33,419 nucleotides of DNA from Chromatiales bacterium (ex Bugula neritina AB1) (GCA_001730015.1 MDLA01000169.1:1-33419); one strand, 5' to 3'. Shown: positions 16,134 to 24,992, numbered from the stretch's first letter. Translations and numbers: made by a program. The notes: generated from the letters alone by a model not told the origin.

Positions 16134-18273
16134 CAAAAACCAGCCGCCGTTTGTCCCGCCGGTTTTGCAGGGCGGTTATCAGGCGTGCTCTTAGCTGACT
16201 GGCGGTTCGCTCCAGCCAACCCGGATTAGAGATGACATCTGCCTGATAAAAAGACGGACACAGCACCGCAGCATCTGCCACTTCGCCGCAGTTGCCACAA
16301 CCGACGCAGTTGTTGTCTATACTCGCGACCGGATCATCTCTGAGGGGATCGTCTAGTGTTTTTACCGATAACGACGGACACCCTGAAAGCCGGATACAGG
16401 CGTGATCTCCCGTGCAGATATCTTCGTCCACACCAAAGCGGGTCCGTGCTACCCGCTTACCTTCAGACAGGGATTCGGCCACCAGCGGTTTCAGGCGACG
16501 CTGTCGGTTGAGCATACACTCTGATGAGGCAATAATAACTTTAGGCCCTGTTTGCTCTGTCGTTAGTGCTTCTCTCAGTGTTGCCTGCACTTTGCCGACA
16601 TCGTAAGTGCGATCAATCTGCCGCACCCACTGAACCCCCATACCCTGCACCGCCTCCTTAATTGTGTGGTTTGTCGATTTACTCTGGTTGCTGGCACGGG
16701 AGGAGAGAATATCCTGACCTCCGGTTGCAGCCGAATAGTAGTTGTCGACAATTATAATCACGCCGTCATTGTTGTTGAACACCGCATTGCCGATCGAGGA
16801 GGTAAGCCCGTTGTGCCAGAACCCGCCATCTCCCAGAAAAGATATCGACCGGCGATTTGCGGCGTTATCGTTAAATGCCGATGCAGATGCCGGCCCCAAC
16901 CCATAGCCCATTGTGGTTGCACCAATATCAAATGGTGCATTTATAGAAAATAGATGGCAACCGATATCACTGGCAATATGGTGCGGACCCAGCTCACTCT
17001 CGACCATTTTGGTTGCGGCAAAAATAGGCCGTTCCGGACAGCCTATACAAAAACCCGGTGGCCGCGCCGGCAAGGCCTGAGCAAGTGCTGCGTCGACTTC
17101 CGGCTGTGGCGCATTGGGCGATCTGGCCTGCGGTGGCATGAGATCGGGGGCGTTTTCCAGCAGATATTGGCGCAGGCTATCAAGCATTACCTGGCCGGTT
17201 AGTTCTCCGGCCACAGGGAATGTACCCTTGCCGGACAAGCGGGTTGCAGATCCGTTTTTATGCAGCATGGCTCGCAATGCCTGCTCTATATATTCGGGGT
17301 GCCCCTCCTCAACAACAAGGACACTCGCACGCGAGTTGGCGAACTCAAGAAATTCGTCGTCAACGAGCGGATAGGTTACGTTCAATACATACAACGCTAT
17401 GTCGCTGTCACCGCAGACATTCGCCAGCCCGAGACGCTGCAGGGCACGAATTACCGCGTTGTACATGCCCCCCTGACAGACGATACCCACCCGGGATTCT
17501 GCAGGCCCGAAAAATTCATTGAGTTTATTCTCACGTATATAATCTACGGCCGCTGGTAGTCGTTTACTGACTTTCTCCTGCTCATGCAGAAATGAAGATG
17601 GCGGCAGCACAATACGGTTGTAGTCGCGCTGCGGATTTTCCAGTGCGTCTTTCACGGTTGTTTCCGGCCGCTTGTTTTGTCCGGCGGTAAATTCCCCCAG
17701 AAGATGGCAGGAGCGAATCCGAACCTGCAGCATCACCGGGCTATTGCTCGCCTCCGATAGCTTAAAGCCATCGCCAACGGCTTTAACTATAGAAGGCAGA
17801 TCAGGGCGCGGATCAAGCAGCCAGATAGAGCTTTTCATCGCGAACGCATGACTGCGTTCCTGCATTATAGATGACCCTTCGCCGTAATCTTCGCCAACAA
17901 TAATCAACGCACCTCCGGTTACCCCGCCGGATGCAAGATTTGCCAGCGCATCTGATGCGACGTTAGTTCCAACCGTTGATTTAAATGTTACCGCTCCACG
18001 GATGGGATAGTGCACTGAGGCGGCCAGGGTTGCCGCGGCGGTGGCCTCGGATGCGCTGGCCTCAAAGTGCACGCCAAGCTCAGCCAGAATCTCCTGAGCG
18101 TCGGCCAGTACATCCATCAGGTGGCTGATCGGCGAACCCTGGTAGCCCGCAACATAACCGACTCCGTTCTCCAGCAGCGCTTTGGTAATTGCCAGTATGC
18201 CCTCACCCCGGAACGTTTCCCCCTGCTCTATAGTCAGCTGCTGAACTTCTTTATGAAAAGATCTTTCCGCCAT
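16111..18273 (-). CDS. iorA: Indolepyruvate ferredoxin oxidoreductase alpha subunit
   Basis: This is a 720-residue thiamine-diphosphate and iron-sulfur enzyme. The N-terminal pyrimidine-binding domain contains YQGSPISHLMD near residue 45 and GAVTFKSTVGTNVASDAL near 95. The middle has the TPP-binding region FLGDGGFWHNGLTSSIGNA with a following NNNDGVIIIVDNYY (about residues 475-510). CIGCPERP near 405 is the family's cysteine motif. The C-terminal ferredoxin-like part carries CTGDHACIRLSGC and CVGCGNCGEVADAAVLC (about residues 620-680), two cluster-binding groups. The substrate is an aryl pyruvate from aromatic amino-acid breakdown. It is 33 bp after the MBL-fold gene. GGA 7 nt before ATG supports the start. 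Confidence 0.92.
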   Translation of the reverse strand: MAERSFHKEVQQLTIEQGETFRGEGILAITKALLENGVGYVAGYQGSPISHLMDVLADAQEILAELGVHFEASASEATAAATLAASVHYPIRGAVTFKSTVGTNVASDALANLASGGVTGGALIIVGEDYGEGSSIMQERSHAFAMKSSIWLLDPRPDLPSIVKAVGDGFKLSEASNSPVMLQVRIRSCHLLGEFTAGQNKRPETTVKDALENPQRDYNRIVLPPSSFLHEQEKVSKRLPAAVDYIRENKLNEFFGPAESRVGIVCQGGMYNAVIRALQRLGLANVCGDSDIALYVLNVTYPLVDDEFLEFANSRASVLVVEEGHPEYIEQALRAMLHKNGSATRLSGKGTFPVAGELTGQVMLDSLRQYLLENAPDLMPPQARSPNAPQPEVDAALAQALPARPPGFCIGCPERPIFAATKMVESELGPHHIASDIGCHLFSINAPFDIGATTMGYGLGPASASAFNDNAANRRSISFLGDGGFWHNGLTSSIGNAVFNNNDGVIIIVDNYYSAATGGQDILSSRASNQSKSTNHTIKEAVQGMGVQWVRQIDRTYDVGKVQATLREALTTEQTGPKVIIASSECMLNRQRRLKPLVAESLSEGKRVARTRFGVDEDICTGDHACIRLSGCPSLSVKTLDDPLRDDPVASIDNNCVGCGNCGEVADAAVLCPSFYQADVISNPGWLERTASQLRARLITALQNRRDKRRLVFDETALDL

Positions 18274-18305
18274 GCTAATCCGCTCTGGAGTGGTTTATTC
18301 CAATG

Positions 18306-19172
18306 CTACAGCTCATTCAGGGGCACCTTGATATAGCGCATTCCGTTGTCTTCAGGATCAGGCAGCTCACCCGCACGCATGTTGATCTGTACCGAGGGTA
18401 CCATTAACTTCGGGGTGCCAAGCTTGTTGTCGCGAGCGGTTCGCATCTTTACAAATTCCTCCTGGTTGATCGACTCATTCACCTGGACATTATTCCGCTT
18501 TTGCTCACCGACGGTAGTCTCCCACGCGAACACATCACGCCCGGGGGCTTTGTAGTCATGACACATGTACATCGGGGTGTCGTCAGGCAACTGGAAAATC
18601 CGTTGTATCGAGCGGTATAGCTGCCCGGCATCTCCACCCGGAAAGTCACAGCGTGCGGTACCGAAATCAGGCATGAACAAGGTATCTCCTACAAACAAAG
18701 ATCCGCCTATAGAATGCACCATGCACGCAGACGTGTGCCCGGGAGTATGAATCGCGTTGCACGTGAGTTCACCGACTGTATAGGTTTCATTGTCATTGAA
18801 CAGGTGGTCAAACTGACTGCCGTCTGTGTGGAAAGTCCGGCCTTCATTAAATATTTTCCCGAAAACCTTTTGAACCTCGGTAATCATTGCACCGATTCCG
18901 GTTTTTCCACCCAGATTTTCCTTTATATAGTGTGCGCCGGTCACATGGTCTGCGTGCACGTGCGTATCGATGATCCATTCGACCGTCAGGCCGAGTTCCT
19001 GAACTTTCGCAATGATCGCATCAGCAGATTCTGTACTGGTTCTGCCGGAGGCGCCATCGTAATCGAGTAATGAGTCAACAACGGCGCAGCGGGAAGTGGC
19101 GGGATCAGCCACAATGTAGCTAATGGTATTGGTCGCATTATCAAAAAAAGCGGTTACGGAGGGTCTATTCAT
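18306..19172 (-). CDS. MBL-fold hydrolase, persulfide dioxygenase-like (Blh/ETHE1 group)
   Basis: This 288-residue protein has the metallo-beta-lactamase motif THVHADH (H71, H73, D75, H76), then HTPGHTSACMVH, FVGDTLF and CHDYKAPGRD supplying the remaining ligands. The block PDFGTARCDFPGGDAGQLYRSI is characteristic of Blh-type and ETHE1-type glutathione persulfide dioxygenases, which oxidise GSSH to sulfite and use a single iron. The extra C-terminal segment is as in Blh (BigR-regulated hydrolase) proteins. It lies between the pteridine reductase gene (89 bp) and iorA (33 bp) on the same strand. No BigR/SqrR-type repressor, rhodanese or sulfide:quinone reductase gene is adjacent. Confidence 0.85.
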   Translation of the reverse strand: MNRPSVTAFFDNATNTISYIVADPATSRCAVVDSLLDYDGASGRTSTESADAIIAKVQELGLTVEWIIDTHVHADHVTGAHYIKENLGGKTGIGAMITEVQKVFGKIFNEGRTFHTDGSQFDHLFNDNETYTVGELTCNAIHTPGHTSACMVHSIGGSLFVGDTLFMPDFGTARCDFPGGDAGQLYRSIQRIFQLPDDTPMYMCHDYKAPGRDVFAWETTVGEQKRNNVQVNESINQEEFVKMRTARDNKLGTPKLMVPSVQINMRAGELPDPEDNGMRYIKVPLNEL

Positions 19173-19261
19173 TCAACGGGTTCCAGCGTGTAAACGGTAT
19201 TAAAGTGTAGATTGAATTGGGTTGATTCCGGATATAGTATCGAAAATTCCGGGGTCGCAGG

Positions 19262-20017
19262 CTACAACGAGCGCCCTCCGTCAACCGGAATAATCTGGCC
19301 GGTTACATAACCGGCAGCCGGGCTCGCGAGAAAGGCCACCATTCCTGCAATATCGGTTGTTTCACCTTTGCGGGCAAGTGGAATTTTGGCCAGTAATTCC
19401 TGCTGTTTTTCATCGCTCAGGCTCGAAGCACCCTCGGGCCATAAAATCGCTCCCGGCGACACGCCGTTTACATTGACCGACGGTGCAAATTCAAGCGCCA
19501 GTGATTTTGTCAGCAGCCGCAGCGCCGCTTTGGTCGAGCAATAGACGATATGGTCCTTCAACGGACTCTCGGAATAGATATCGACAATATTAACAATACT
19601 TCCGGATTGCTCACGTAGCGCAGGCCATGCTGCCTGAGACAAAAACAACGGTGCACTGAAATTGGACGAAAACAACTGAGCGACGGTATCTTCTGAAATA
19701 TCACCGATGGGTGTCGGGTAGAAACCACTGGCGCTGTTCACCAGCAGATCGAGCCGCTGCCATTGGTCAAGTGCTGCTTTCACCATGGTTTCAGCCGCTT
19801 CAATGCGCCCCAGTTCAGCGGCGAATGTTATCGCGGAGCCGGCTCTTGCCGCGTTACACTGATCGGCGAGTGCCTGCGCCTGTTTCAAGGATTTTCGATA
19901 ATGAATAAGCACCCGGTAACCATCTGCGTGCAACCGTGCCACTATTGCCGCGCCAATACGAACGCCGCCACCGGTCACGATGGCAACCCTGCCCTCACCA
20001 CCTTCTGAACAATTCAA
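19262..20017 (-). CDS. Pteridine reductase (SDR family, FolM/PTR1-like)
   Basis: This is a 251-residue short-chain dehydrogenase. It has VTGGGVRIGAAIV in place of the usual TGxxxGIG, the RIG form being typical of pteridine reductases. Next come LVNSASGFYP, then IVDIYSESPLKDHIVYCSTKAA with the catalytic Asp...Tyr-x3-Lys, and VNVNGVSPGAILWPEG, which is the hallmark of this branch. It should reduce dihydropteridines with NADPH and act in folate or tetrahydromonapterin metabolism. The start is unusual: the only in-frame choice with a ribosome site (GGGGA) is TTG at 20017, since a TAA lies directly upstream. It is the first gene of the MBL-iorA-iorB run and is divergent from the monooxygenase gene 120 bp away. 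Confidence 0.88.
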   Translation of the reverse strand: MNCSEGGEGRVAIVTGGGVRIGAAIVARLHADGYRVLIHYRKSLKQAQALADQCNAARAGSAITFAAELGRIEAAETMVKAALDQWQRLDLLVNSASGFYPTPIGDISEDTVAQLFSSNFSAPLFLSQAAWPALREQSGSIVNIVDIYSESPLKDHIVYCSTKAALRLLTKSLALEFAPSVNVNGVSPGAILWPEGASSLSDEKQQELLAKIPLARKGETTDIAGMVAFLASPAAGYVTGQIIPVDGGRSL

Positions 20018-20137
20018 TTATTTCCCCCATGGATGAAGTGATTGATTTTTCTGCTCTGCTGCCCGATTGTACTGGCAAAACGCCTTGTCCAGAAGCAATC
20101 GCTGACACAACAACACCAGACGGCAAAAGGAAGCTAC

Positions 20138-21727
20138 ATGAATGACACATACGATGTTGCGATAGTCGGAGCCGGGTTTTCCGGTCTTTATCTTCTGCAC
20201 CGCTGCCGGAAACTGGGCCTCACCGCCCGCATCTGGGAGGCCGGAACCGGCGTAGGCGGCACCTGGTACTGGAACCGTTACCCCGGTGCGCACTGTGATA
20301 TCGAAAGCATGCAGTACTCTTATCAGTTCGATGACGATCTACAGCAACAGTGGAACTGGTCCGAGCGCTACTCTCCGCAGCCGGAGCTGTTGCGCTACGC
20401 CGGGCATGTTGCTGAGCGGTTCAAGCTCCTGGATGGCATTGAATTCGAACGCCGGGTAGCCAGCGCGAGCTTCGATGAAGCGCAGGCCATCTGGACCCTG
20501 AAGGCGGCTACCGGTCAAACCCTGCACGCTCGGTTCTGCGTAATGGCAACGGGCTGTCTCTCCGCTCCAAACTGGCCGGCAGTTAAAGGCTATGAGCATT
20601 TCGAAGGAGAGCAATACCACACCGCACTATGGCCCAAAGAACCGGTAAATTTCCACGGCAAGCACGTGGCCGTGGTTGGCACCGGTTCATCTGCGATTCA
20701 ATCAATCCCGGTAATTGCCGGGAGCGCGCGCCAGCTAACGGTATTTCAGCGCACTCCTAATTATTCCGTACCCGCACACAACCGGCCAATGGACCCGCAG
20801 CACGCTGCTCAGGTTAAAGCGAACTACCGGGCAATGCGAGCAAGTGCCAGGCAGAACCTCTCGGGAATCTATGGGACGTACAACACCGGTTCGGCAATGG
20901 ATGTCAGTGACGAAGAACGCCGCAAAGAATATGAGCGCAGATGGCAAAACGGCGGCCTGACTTTCCTCGGCTCCTATGGCGATCTAATGCTGAATCAATC
21001 GGCAAATGATTCAGTAGTCGCGTTTGTGCACGAAAAAATAAAAGCAATTGTCAATAACCCGGAAACCGCTGCGCTGCTCTGCCCGGACAATATAATCGGT
21101 GGCAAGCGCCTGTGCGTAGATACAAACTACTATGCCACTTATAACCGCGATAACGTTACCCTGGTCGATGTACGCAGTCAGCCGATAACTGAAATAAATA
21201 AAACCGGGCTCCGTGTTGCAGAAACACAATACGACGCAGATATTATAATCTTTGCCACAGGCTTTGATGCCATGACCGGTGCGCTGATGCGAATAGATAT
21301 TCAAGGCCGGGGGAAGCGATCATTGCAGGAAATCTGGAAACCCGGGCCAGGCAGCTACCTGGGTCTGGCGATGGCCGGTTTCCCTAATCTGTTTACCGTC
21401 ACCGGGCCCGGCAGTCCATCGGTGCTGACAAACATGCTACCCACAATTGAACAGCATGTTGAATTTATCGCCGACTGCATCAAGCACGTTACCGCGAGCG
21501 GCCATAGCACCATAGAGGCTGAGCAAAACGCGCAACAGCACTGGTGGGATCACGTACAGGAAGCCGGACAGCGCACCTTAAAGCAAACAACCGATAGCTG
21601 GTATATGGGAGCCAATGTCGACGGAAAAGCCCGCGTTTTCATGCCTTACAGCGGCGGTTTTCCAGCCTATTGCCAAAAATGCGAAGAAGTAGTCGCGAAC
21701 GGATATGAAGGGTTTTCCATTCAATAA
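20138..21727 (+). CDS. Flavin-dependent Baeyer-Villiger-type monooxygenase
   Basis: This is a 529-residue FAD/NADPH monooxygenase. The FAD motif is VAIVGAGFSGLYLLHRC at residue 6. The Baeyer-Villiger fingerprint is FEGEQYHTALWP (F-x-G-x3-H-x3-W), and the NADPH motif is VAVVGTGSSAIQSIP. The later IIFATGFDAMTG and the C-terminal YSGGFPAYCQKCEEV fit cyclohexanone and ketone monooxygenases. It would insert oxygen next to a carbonyl to give an ester or lactone; the substrate is unknown. The frame is open from 20042, but AAGGA 7 nt before ATG 20138 and the family start decide it. It converges on the ferric-reductase-like gene, with a MITE between them. Confidence 0.9.
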   Translation: MNDTYDVAIVGAGFSGLYLLHRCRKLGLTARIWEAGTGVGGTWYWNRYPGAHCDIESMQYSYQFDDDLQQQWNWSERYSPQPELLRYAGHVAERFKLLDGIEFERRVASASFDEAQAIWTLKAATGQTLHARFCVMATGCLSAPNWPAVKGYEHFEGEQYHTALWPKEPVNFHGKHVAVVGTGSSAIQSIPVIAGSARQLTVFQRTPNYSVPAHNRPMDPQHAAQVKANYRAMRASARQNLSGIYGTYNTGSAMDVSDEERRKEYERRWQNGGLTFLGSYGDLMLNQSANDSVVAFVHEKIKAIVNNPETAALLCPDNIIGGKRLCVDTNYYATYNRDNVTLVDVRSQPITEINKTGLRVAETQYDADIIIFATGFDAMTGALMRIDIQGRGKRSLQEIWKPGPGSYLGLAMAGFPNLFTVTGPGSPSVLTNMLPTIEQHVEFIADCIKHVTASGHSTIEAEQNAQQHWWDHVQEAGQRTLKQTTDSWYMGANVDGKARVFMPYSGGFPAYCQKCEEVVANGYEGFSIQ

Positions 21728-21751
21728 TTACTCGAAATTTTCATAGTGCTA

Positions 21752-21910
21752 GGTGGCTGTCCGAGAACTGGGATCTACTGCGGGCGCGATCTTTTGGCCA
21801 GCTATTTCGATCATTTTCGTTAAGAAGAGCAACTATTCGCCTCTAATGATCAAAATATCTGACCTAAAATCTCGCGCCCTCGCTACGACCCCAATTCCCG
21901 GACAGCCACC
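21752..21910. repeat. Palindromic MITE flanked by TA
   Basis: The element is 159 bp. The left end GGTGGCTGTCCGAGAACTGG and the right end (reverse complement GGTGGCTGTCCGGGAATTGG) match at 18 of 20 bases. The inner parts also match imperfectly (GCGGGCGCGAT against GAGGGCGCGAG and further in), so the whole element can fold as one long hairpin. A TA dinucleotide sits at each side (21750-21751 and 21911-21912), as expected for an IS630/Tc1-type target duplication. There is no transposase gene in it. The right TA plus the terminal G of the element make up the TAG stop of the neighbouring gene. Confidence 0.75.
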
Positions 21911-23217
21911 TAAGCTTTCGCACTGCGGTATTCTTCAAACCGCCTAAAACCCCATGCCAGCATCTTGCGAAACCCGACGCCAGAGCGTAACTCGAACATT
22001 TCATAGTGAAATCGGTGTGATTTAAGACCGGCTTTTTTAAACCCCTTTAACAGACTATCGCGCATCTCGACAGGCCCGCAGAACGACACAGAGGCGCTGG
22101 AGAAGTCGTCACCGGCAGCGGCTTTTATCGTATCTATCGACAACCTGCCACTGTTGCCGGTCTCATGCAGGTGTAATTGCAGCGCAGATGAATTGCTGAT
22201 TTCAGTCAGTTCATCCAGATGAGAAGCGTTCGACTGGTGGCGCACCGAATAAAAGAGATGAACCGGTCCTTTGGTATTTTCCAACTGGTGAGCCCAGGCA
22301 ACAAACGGGGTGATACCCACCCCTGCTGCAATCCAGATCTCCGGTGTTCCCGGCCGCCGGGTAAAGCCGCCATAGGGGCCCTTCACTCTTACTGTCGCGC
22401 CGGGTTTAACGAGTGACTGCAAAGCGTGGGTGTAGTCCCCAAGACTTTTTATGGTAAAACGCATCTCTCCATTTGCAGAGACTTTGCTCAACGTAAACGG
22501 GTGCGGTTCGGGCAGCTGATCAACAGATAAAAATGCAAACTGACCAGCCTTGGCGTTCATGTTGCGACCGTTGGCTTTCAATACAACGGCAAGCGCATCA
22601 CCGCTTTTCTCGGCTGAAACAACAGTGAACGGTCTGCCACGTTTGAACAAGCCCGACACTGTGGCATAAGCATAGGCCGCGACTCCGGCAACACAGAACA
22701 ACCCGACATATACACCGGGCGAATCGGTCAGATCAAACGGCTTGCGTATTAACAAGTAATGTAACGCACCTGCAACGAAGAAAGCCCCCATAAACCGGTG
22801 GGTCCATTTCCATAGCTTATAGGGCGTGAAGGTAGCAATACTCAACAGTACCAGAATCAGCAAACCATAAAGGCTGAATTCCCCCAGAGTTTCGCCAAGC
22901 TGAACCAGAATCGTTTCCTCTCCGGTTTCTTCGAGATCGGCGTCTATCACATCGTGCAGCAGGAGTCCCGCCATGGCCCCTACGCCGATCCACTTGTGCA
23001 GTACGTAGGCCCGATCCAGCGGACCGAACAGCAGTGAGGTTCCCGGCAGGCGGGTGCTGATGACCATGGAGATTGCCATGGCAATCAAAGCGCCTGAAGC
23101 TAGAAACTGACTGAGTACAGCCCCTGAATCGTGCTGACCGGCCAGTGGTACAAACCAGATCAGGGGAATGCAAACAGCAATCACAACAATGGCGGTTCCG
23201 GGTAAATAGTGTCTCAT
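21910..23217 (-). CDS. Ferric-reductase-like transmembrane oxidoreductase
   Basis: This 435-residue protein has about six N-terminal membrane helices (residues 5-210). Two helices carry histidine pairs for heme (HKWIGVGAMAGLLLH and HRFMGAFFVAGALH). A cytoplasmic FAD/NAD(P)H module follows: PHPFTLSKV for FAD, KGPYGGF, and GVGITPFVAWAHQ then VSFCGPVEMRDSL for the nicotinamide part. It should move electrons from NAD(P)H across the membrane to an extracytoplasmic acceptor such as Fe(III) or oxygen; the acceptor is not shown. The family is that of FRE/NOX and bacterial ferric reductases. The stop codon TAG is partly supplied by a MITE, so the original C terminus may have been different. Confidence 0.9.
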   Translation of the reverse strand: MRHYLPGTAIVVIAVCIPLIWFVPLAGQHDSGAVLSQFLASGALIAMAISMVISTRLPGTSLLFGPLDRAYVLHKWIGVGAMAGLLLHDVIDADLEETGEETILVQLGETLGEFSLYGLLILVLLSIATFTPYKLWKWTHRFMGAFFVAGALHYLLIRKPFDLTDSPGVYVGLFCVAGVAAYAYATVSGLFKRGRPFTVVSAEKSGDALAVVLKANGRNMNAKAGQFAFLSVDQLPEPHPFTLSKVSANGEMRFTIKSLGDYTHALQSLVKPGATVRVKGPYGGFTRRPGTPEIWIAAGVGITPFVAWAHQLENTKGPVHLFYSVRHQSNASHLDELTEISNSSALQLHLHETGNSGRLSIDTIKAAAGDDFSSASVSFCGPVEMRDSLLKGFKKAGLKSHRFHYEMFELRSGVGFRKMLAWGFRRFEEYRSAKA

Positions 23218-23334
23218 CTATAACTTACGCTCTTGTGCACGGTTCATTTTGTAGCGCATTGTAGTCAGCAGTTGCTATCAAAACAACAGCATCTTCCTTC
23301 CAATGATCAGAACAGGCAGATGAATCAGAATTGA

Positions 23335-23362
23335 TTCACGCACCATTATTGATGCGTGAATT
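23335..23362 (-). terminator. Hairpin downstream of the PepSY gene
   Basis: ATTCACGCA and TGCGTGAAT are perfect complements with a 10-nt loop. It lies 15 bp after the PepSY gene stop on the minus strand. No T tract follows, so it is not a textbook intrinsic terminator. It may be a 3' stabilising hairpin instead. Confidence 0.4.
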
Positions 23363-23377
23363 GCGGAGTTCTCCGGA

Positions 23378-23665
23378 TCAATCGTCTACTTCCACCTCCA
23401 GCACCGTACCGTTGGATGCGTCTATTTCAACCTCATATACTGTTCCATCTGCATCCAGGATCTCAACTTCCCAAACAGACTTTCCGTCCTCCGATTCGGC
23501 CTCAGCTGAAATAACAGTACCTTCAACCTGTTGCCTTGCAATTGAAGCTGCCTGCTCAAGTGAAACCTCAACACCGACCAGCTCTTTATTGTCATCAGCA
23601 AAGATTGACGCTGAAATTCCGGCACAGAACAATACGGCCAGTGTTGTCTTGATAGTATTTTTCAT
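23378..23665 (-). CDS. Small secreted PepSY-domain protein
   Basis: This is a 95-residue protein with a signal peptide (MKNTIKTTLAVLFCAGISAS, cleavage near ASIFA-DD) and one PepSY domain (SLEQAASIARQQVEGTVIS, then VWEVEILDADGTVYEVEIDA). The mature part is very acidic. Start ATG 23665 has GGAA 6 nt upstream and is the only choice that gives a signal peptide; the frame reaches 23800. Such proteins are often encoded next to OmpR-type two-component systems and are thought to inhibit proteases or modulate envelope sensing. A perfect PmrA-type box lies 61 nt before the start codon with a -10-like GATAAT after it, and the two-component system is about 2 kb away. Its acidic periplasmic surface parallels the acidic tract of that kinase. 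Confidence 0.85.
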   Translation of the reverse strand: MKNTIKTTLAVLFCAGISASIFADDNKELVGVEVSLEQAASIARQQVEGTVISAEAESEDGKSVWEVEILDADGTVYEVEIDASNGTVLEVEVDD

Positions 23666-23711
23666 GATGATTCCATTGATTTTCAAACGCAACGACGGTG
23701 TTGCCAATACT

Positions 23712-23743
23712 ATTATCGCCATCAGGCTTAAGACAACATTAAG
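23712..23743 (-). promoter_or_regulatory. PmrA/QseB-type box and -10 for the PepSY gene
   Basis: On the minus strand the box at 23743-23727 reads CTTAAT-GTTGT-CTTAAG, a perfect YTTAAK-N5-YTTAAK direct repeat with an 11-bp period. GATAAT follows after 9 nt (23717-23712). Between the box and the start codon there are 61 nt. The box would cover the -35 region, as for a class II activator. Confidence 0.65.
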
Positions 23744-24050
23744 AGCAAGAACACGCGAGCTCCAGAGCACTGTAACCTTTAAACTTCTCAAATGAATCAA
23801 TCGATCAAAGTGCGCTGTTTTTAATCGAGCTTGAGATACATCTCTGCTTGAAGTGACTAATTATCACAATCTAAGCACTTTACTCGACCAGCCACTACCT
23901 GAGCTCGGCGTGGGGTCTACAGCTGCGTTGCAGCCCTTGAAAAGAGAGTGACTATAGACCGCGTGCTTCGCCCCTTGATTGCTAAGATATGGGTAAACCA
24001 ATTGACAAACTCTCACTCATAGACTCTGAAGGTTACAATACACTGGCATT
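23744..24050. other. Middle of the divergent control region
   Basis: No gene is recognised in these 307 bp. GGTCTA (23914-23919) and TAGACC (23955-23960) are complementary and could form a loose hairpin. TTGACA at 24003-24008 has no -10 at proper distance. Confidence 0.35.
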
Positions 24051-24083
24051 CTTAAGGTTCATTAAAGATTCGCCCCCGATAGT
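24051..24083 (+). promoter_or_regulatory. PmrA/QseB-like box and -10 for the dioxygenase gene
   Basis: The box at 24051-24067 reads CTTAAG-GTTCA-TTAAAG, one mismatch from YTTAAK-N5-YTTAAK, and shares 12 of 17 bases with the box before the PepSY gene. GATAGT follows after 10 nt (24078-24083). There are 61 nt from the box to ATG 24129, identical to the spacing at the PepSY gene. Confidence 0.55.
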
Positions 24084-24128
24084 ACTGAGGCACTGATCAA
24101 AGCGCTCAATCTACAAACGGAAACTTAA

Positions 24129-24992
24129 ATGAACATTTCTATTACACATGCCACTGACAGCAGCGAAAACACCGGAACTATAGATCTTAATAACGTTATG
24201 GATAGCATCATCGGGAACGGCTACTGCTTGTTACGAGGATACAGCAACTCGCTTGAGCAGTTCAGCACGCTGATAAACCGGTTATGCAAAAGCGTTACCT
24301 ATGATCCGGCGCGATCAATTTCTGCAGAATCGGTGCAGAAGGTCGACGCCGGCGTCGAGGCTATTGGCTTGCACATCGAAAACGGCAATACGCCCAGAGT
24401 TCCTCATCTGCTTGGGTTTTATTGCCGCAAGGCCGCCAGCTCCGGTTCTCAAACCACCATTTGCGATGGCAGCGCTCTGCTTGATCAGATGCCCGCCGAA
24501 ATACGCTCGCCATTTGATCAGCACATTGTGGTCACCAGAACACTCTCTGAAGAGCAATGGAAATCGTATCTGGCTCAGGAACACCCCGAAATTCACAGCG
24601 CAGATCAGGTAAAAGAGATTCATTTAAAACAAATGCTCGCCATGCACGATGATCACAGCGCCACTCTCAACGCCGATTCATCACTGACCTACAAATTGAC
24701 CATTGATCCGGTTCGTCGAAGTCCGTTTTCAGCTAACCGGGCGTTTGCCAATGCTGTACTGGGGCCGTCGTTTAACTACCAGCCACCGGAATACCGTCTG
24801 GCCAGCGGGGAAATACTCTCGAAAGAGCAAATTGAAAATCTGCGGGAATTTGCCGAAGCCCGAACCGGCGAGATTGCCTGGCACGATTCCGATATTCTAC
24901 TGCTCGACAACTGGCGCATGATGCATGGTCGCAGAGCGATTACCGATGCAGCAAACCGAGAGCTGTTTATCGGCATGGGGATGGTGCAGTGA
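24129..24992 (+). CDS. Fe(II)/2OG dioxygenase, clavaminate-synthase/TauD-like, HxE type
   Basis: This is a 287-residue protein. The iron site appears as H82-x-E84 in GLHIENGNTP, with Glu in place of the usual Asp, and the distal H266 in DNWRMMHGRRAI, followed by Arg277 as likely 2-oxoglutarate anchor. HxE sites are typical of clavaminate synthase and of amino-acid hydroxylases of non-ribosomal peptide pathways (AsnO, VioC group), so an amino acid or fatty-acyl derivative is a plausible substrate; this is inference. GGA about 8 nt before ATG serves as ribosome site. Its stop overlaps the start of the next gene (GTGA at 24989-24992), so the two are translationally coupled. A PmrA-like box precedes it. 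Confidence 0.85.
   Translation: MNISITHATDSSENTGTIDLNNVMDSIIGNGYCLLRGYSNSLEQFSTLINRLCKSVTYDPARSISAESVQKVDAGVEAIGLHIENGNTPRVPHLLGFYCRKAASSGSQTTICDGSALLDQMPAEIRSPFDQHIVVTRTLSEEQWKSYLAQEHPEIHSADQVKEIHLKQMLAMHDDHSATLNADSSLTYKLTIDPVRRSPFSANRAFANAVLGPSFNYQPPEYRLASGEILSKEQIENLREFAEARTGEIAWHDSDILLLDNWRMMHGRRAITDAANRELFIGMGMVQ

Noticed and set aside
23914..23960. GGTCTA/TAGACC pair in the divergent control region as an operator or terminator
   Set aside because: A six-base pair with a 35-nt loop is weak and has no supporting context.
24003..24041. TTGACA plus TACAAT as a promoter for the dioxygenase gene
   Set aside because: The hexamers are about 26 bp apart, too far for a sigma-70 promoter. The box with GATAGT further downstream is a better candidate.
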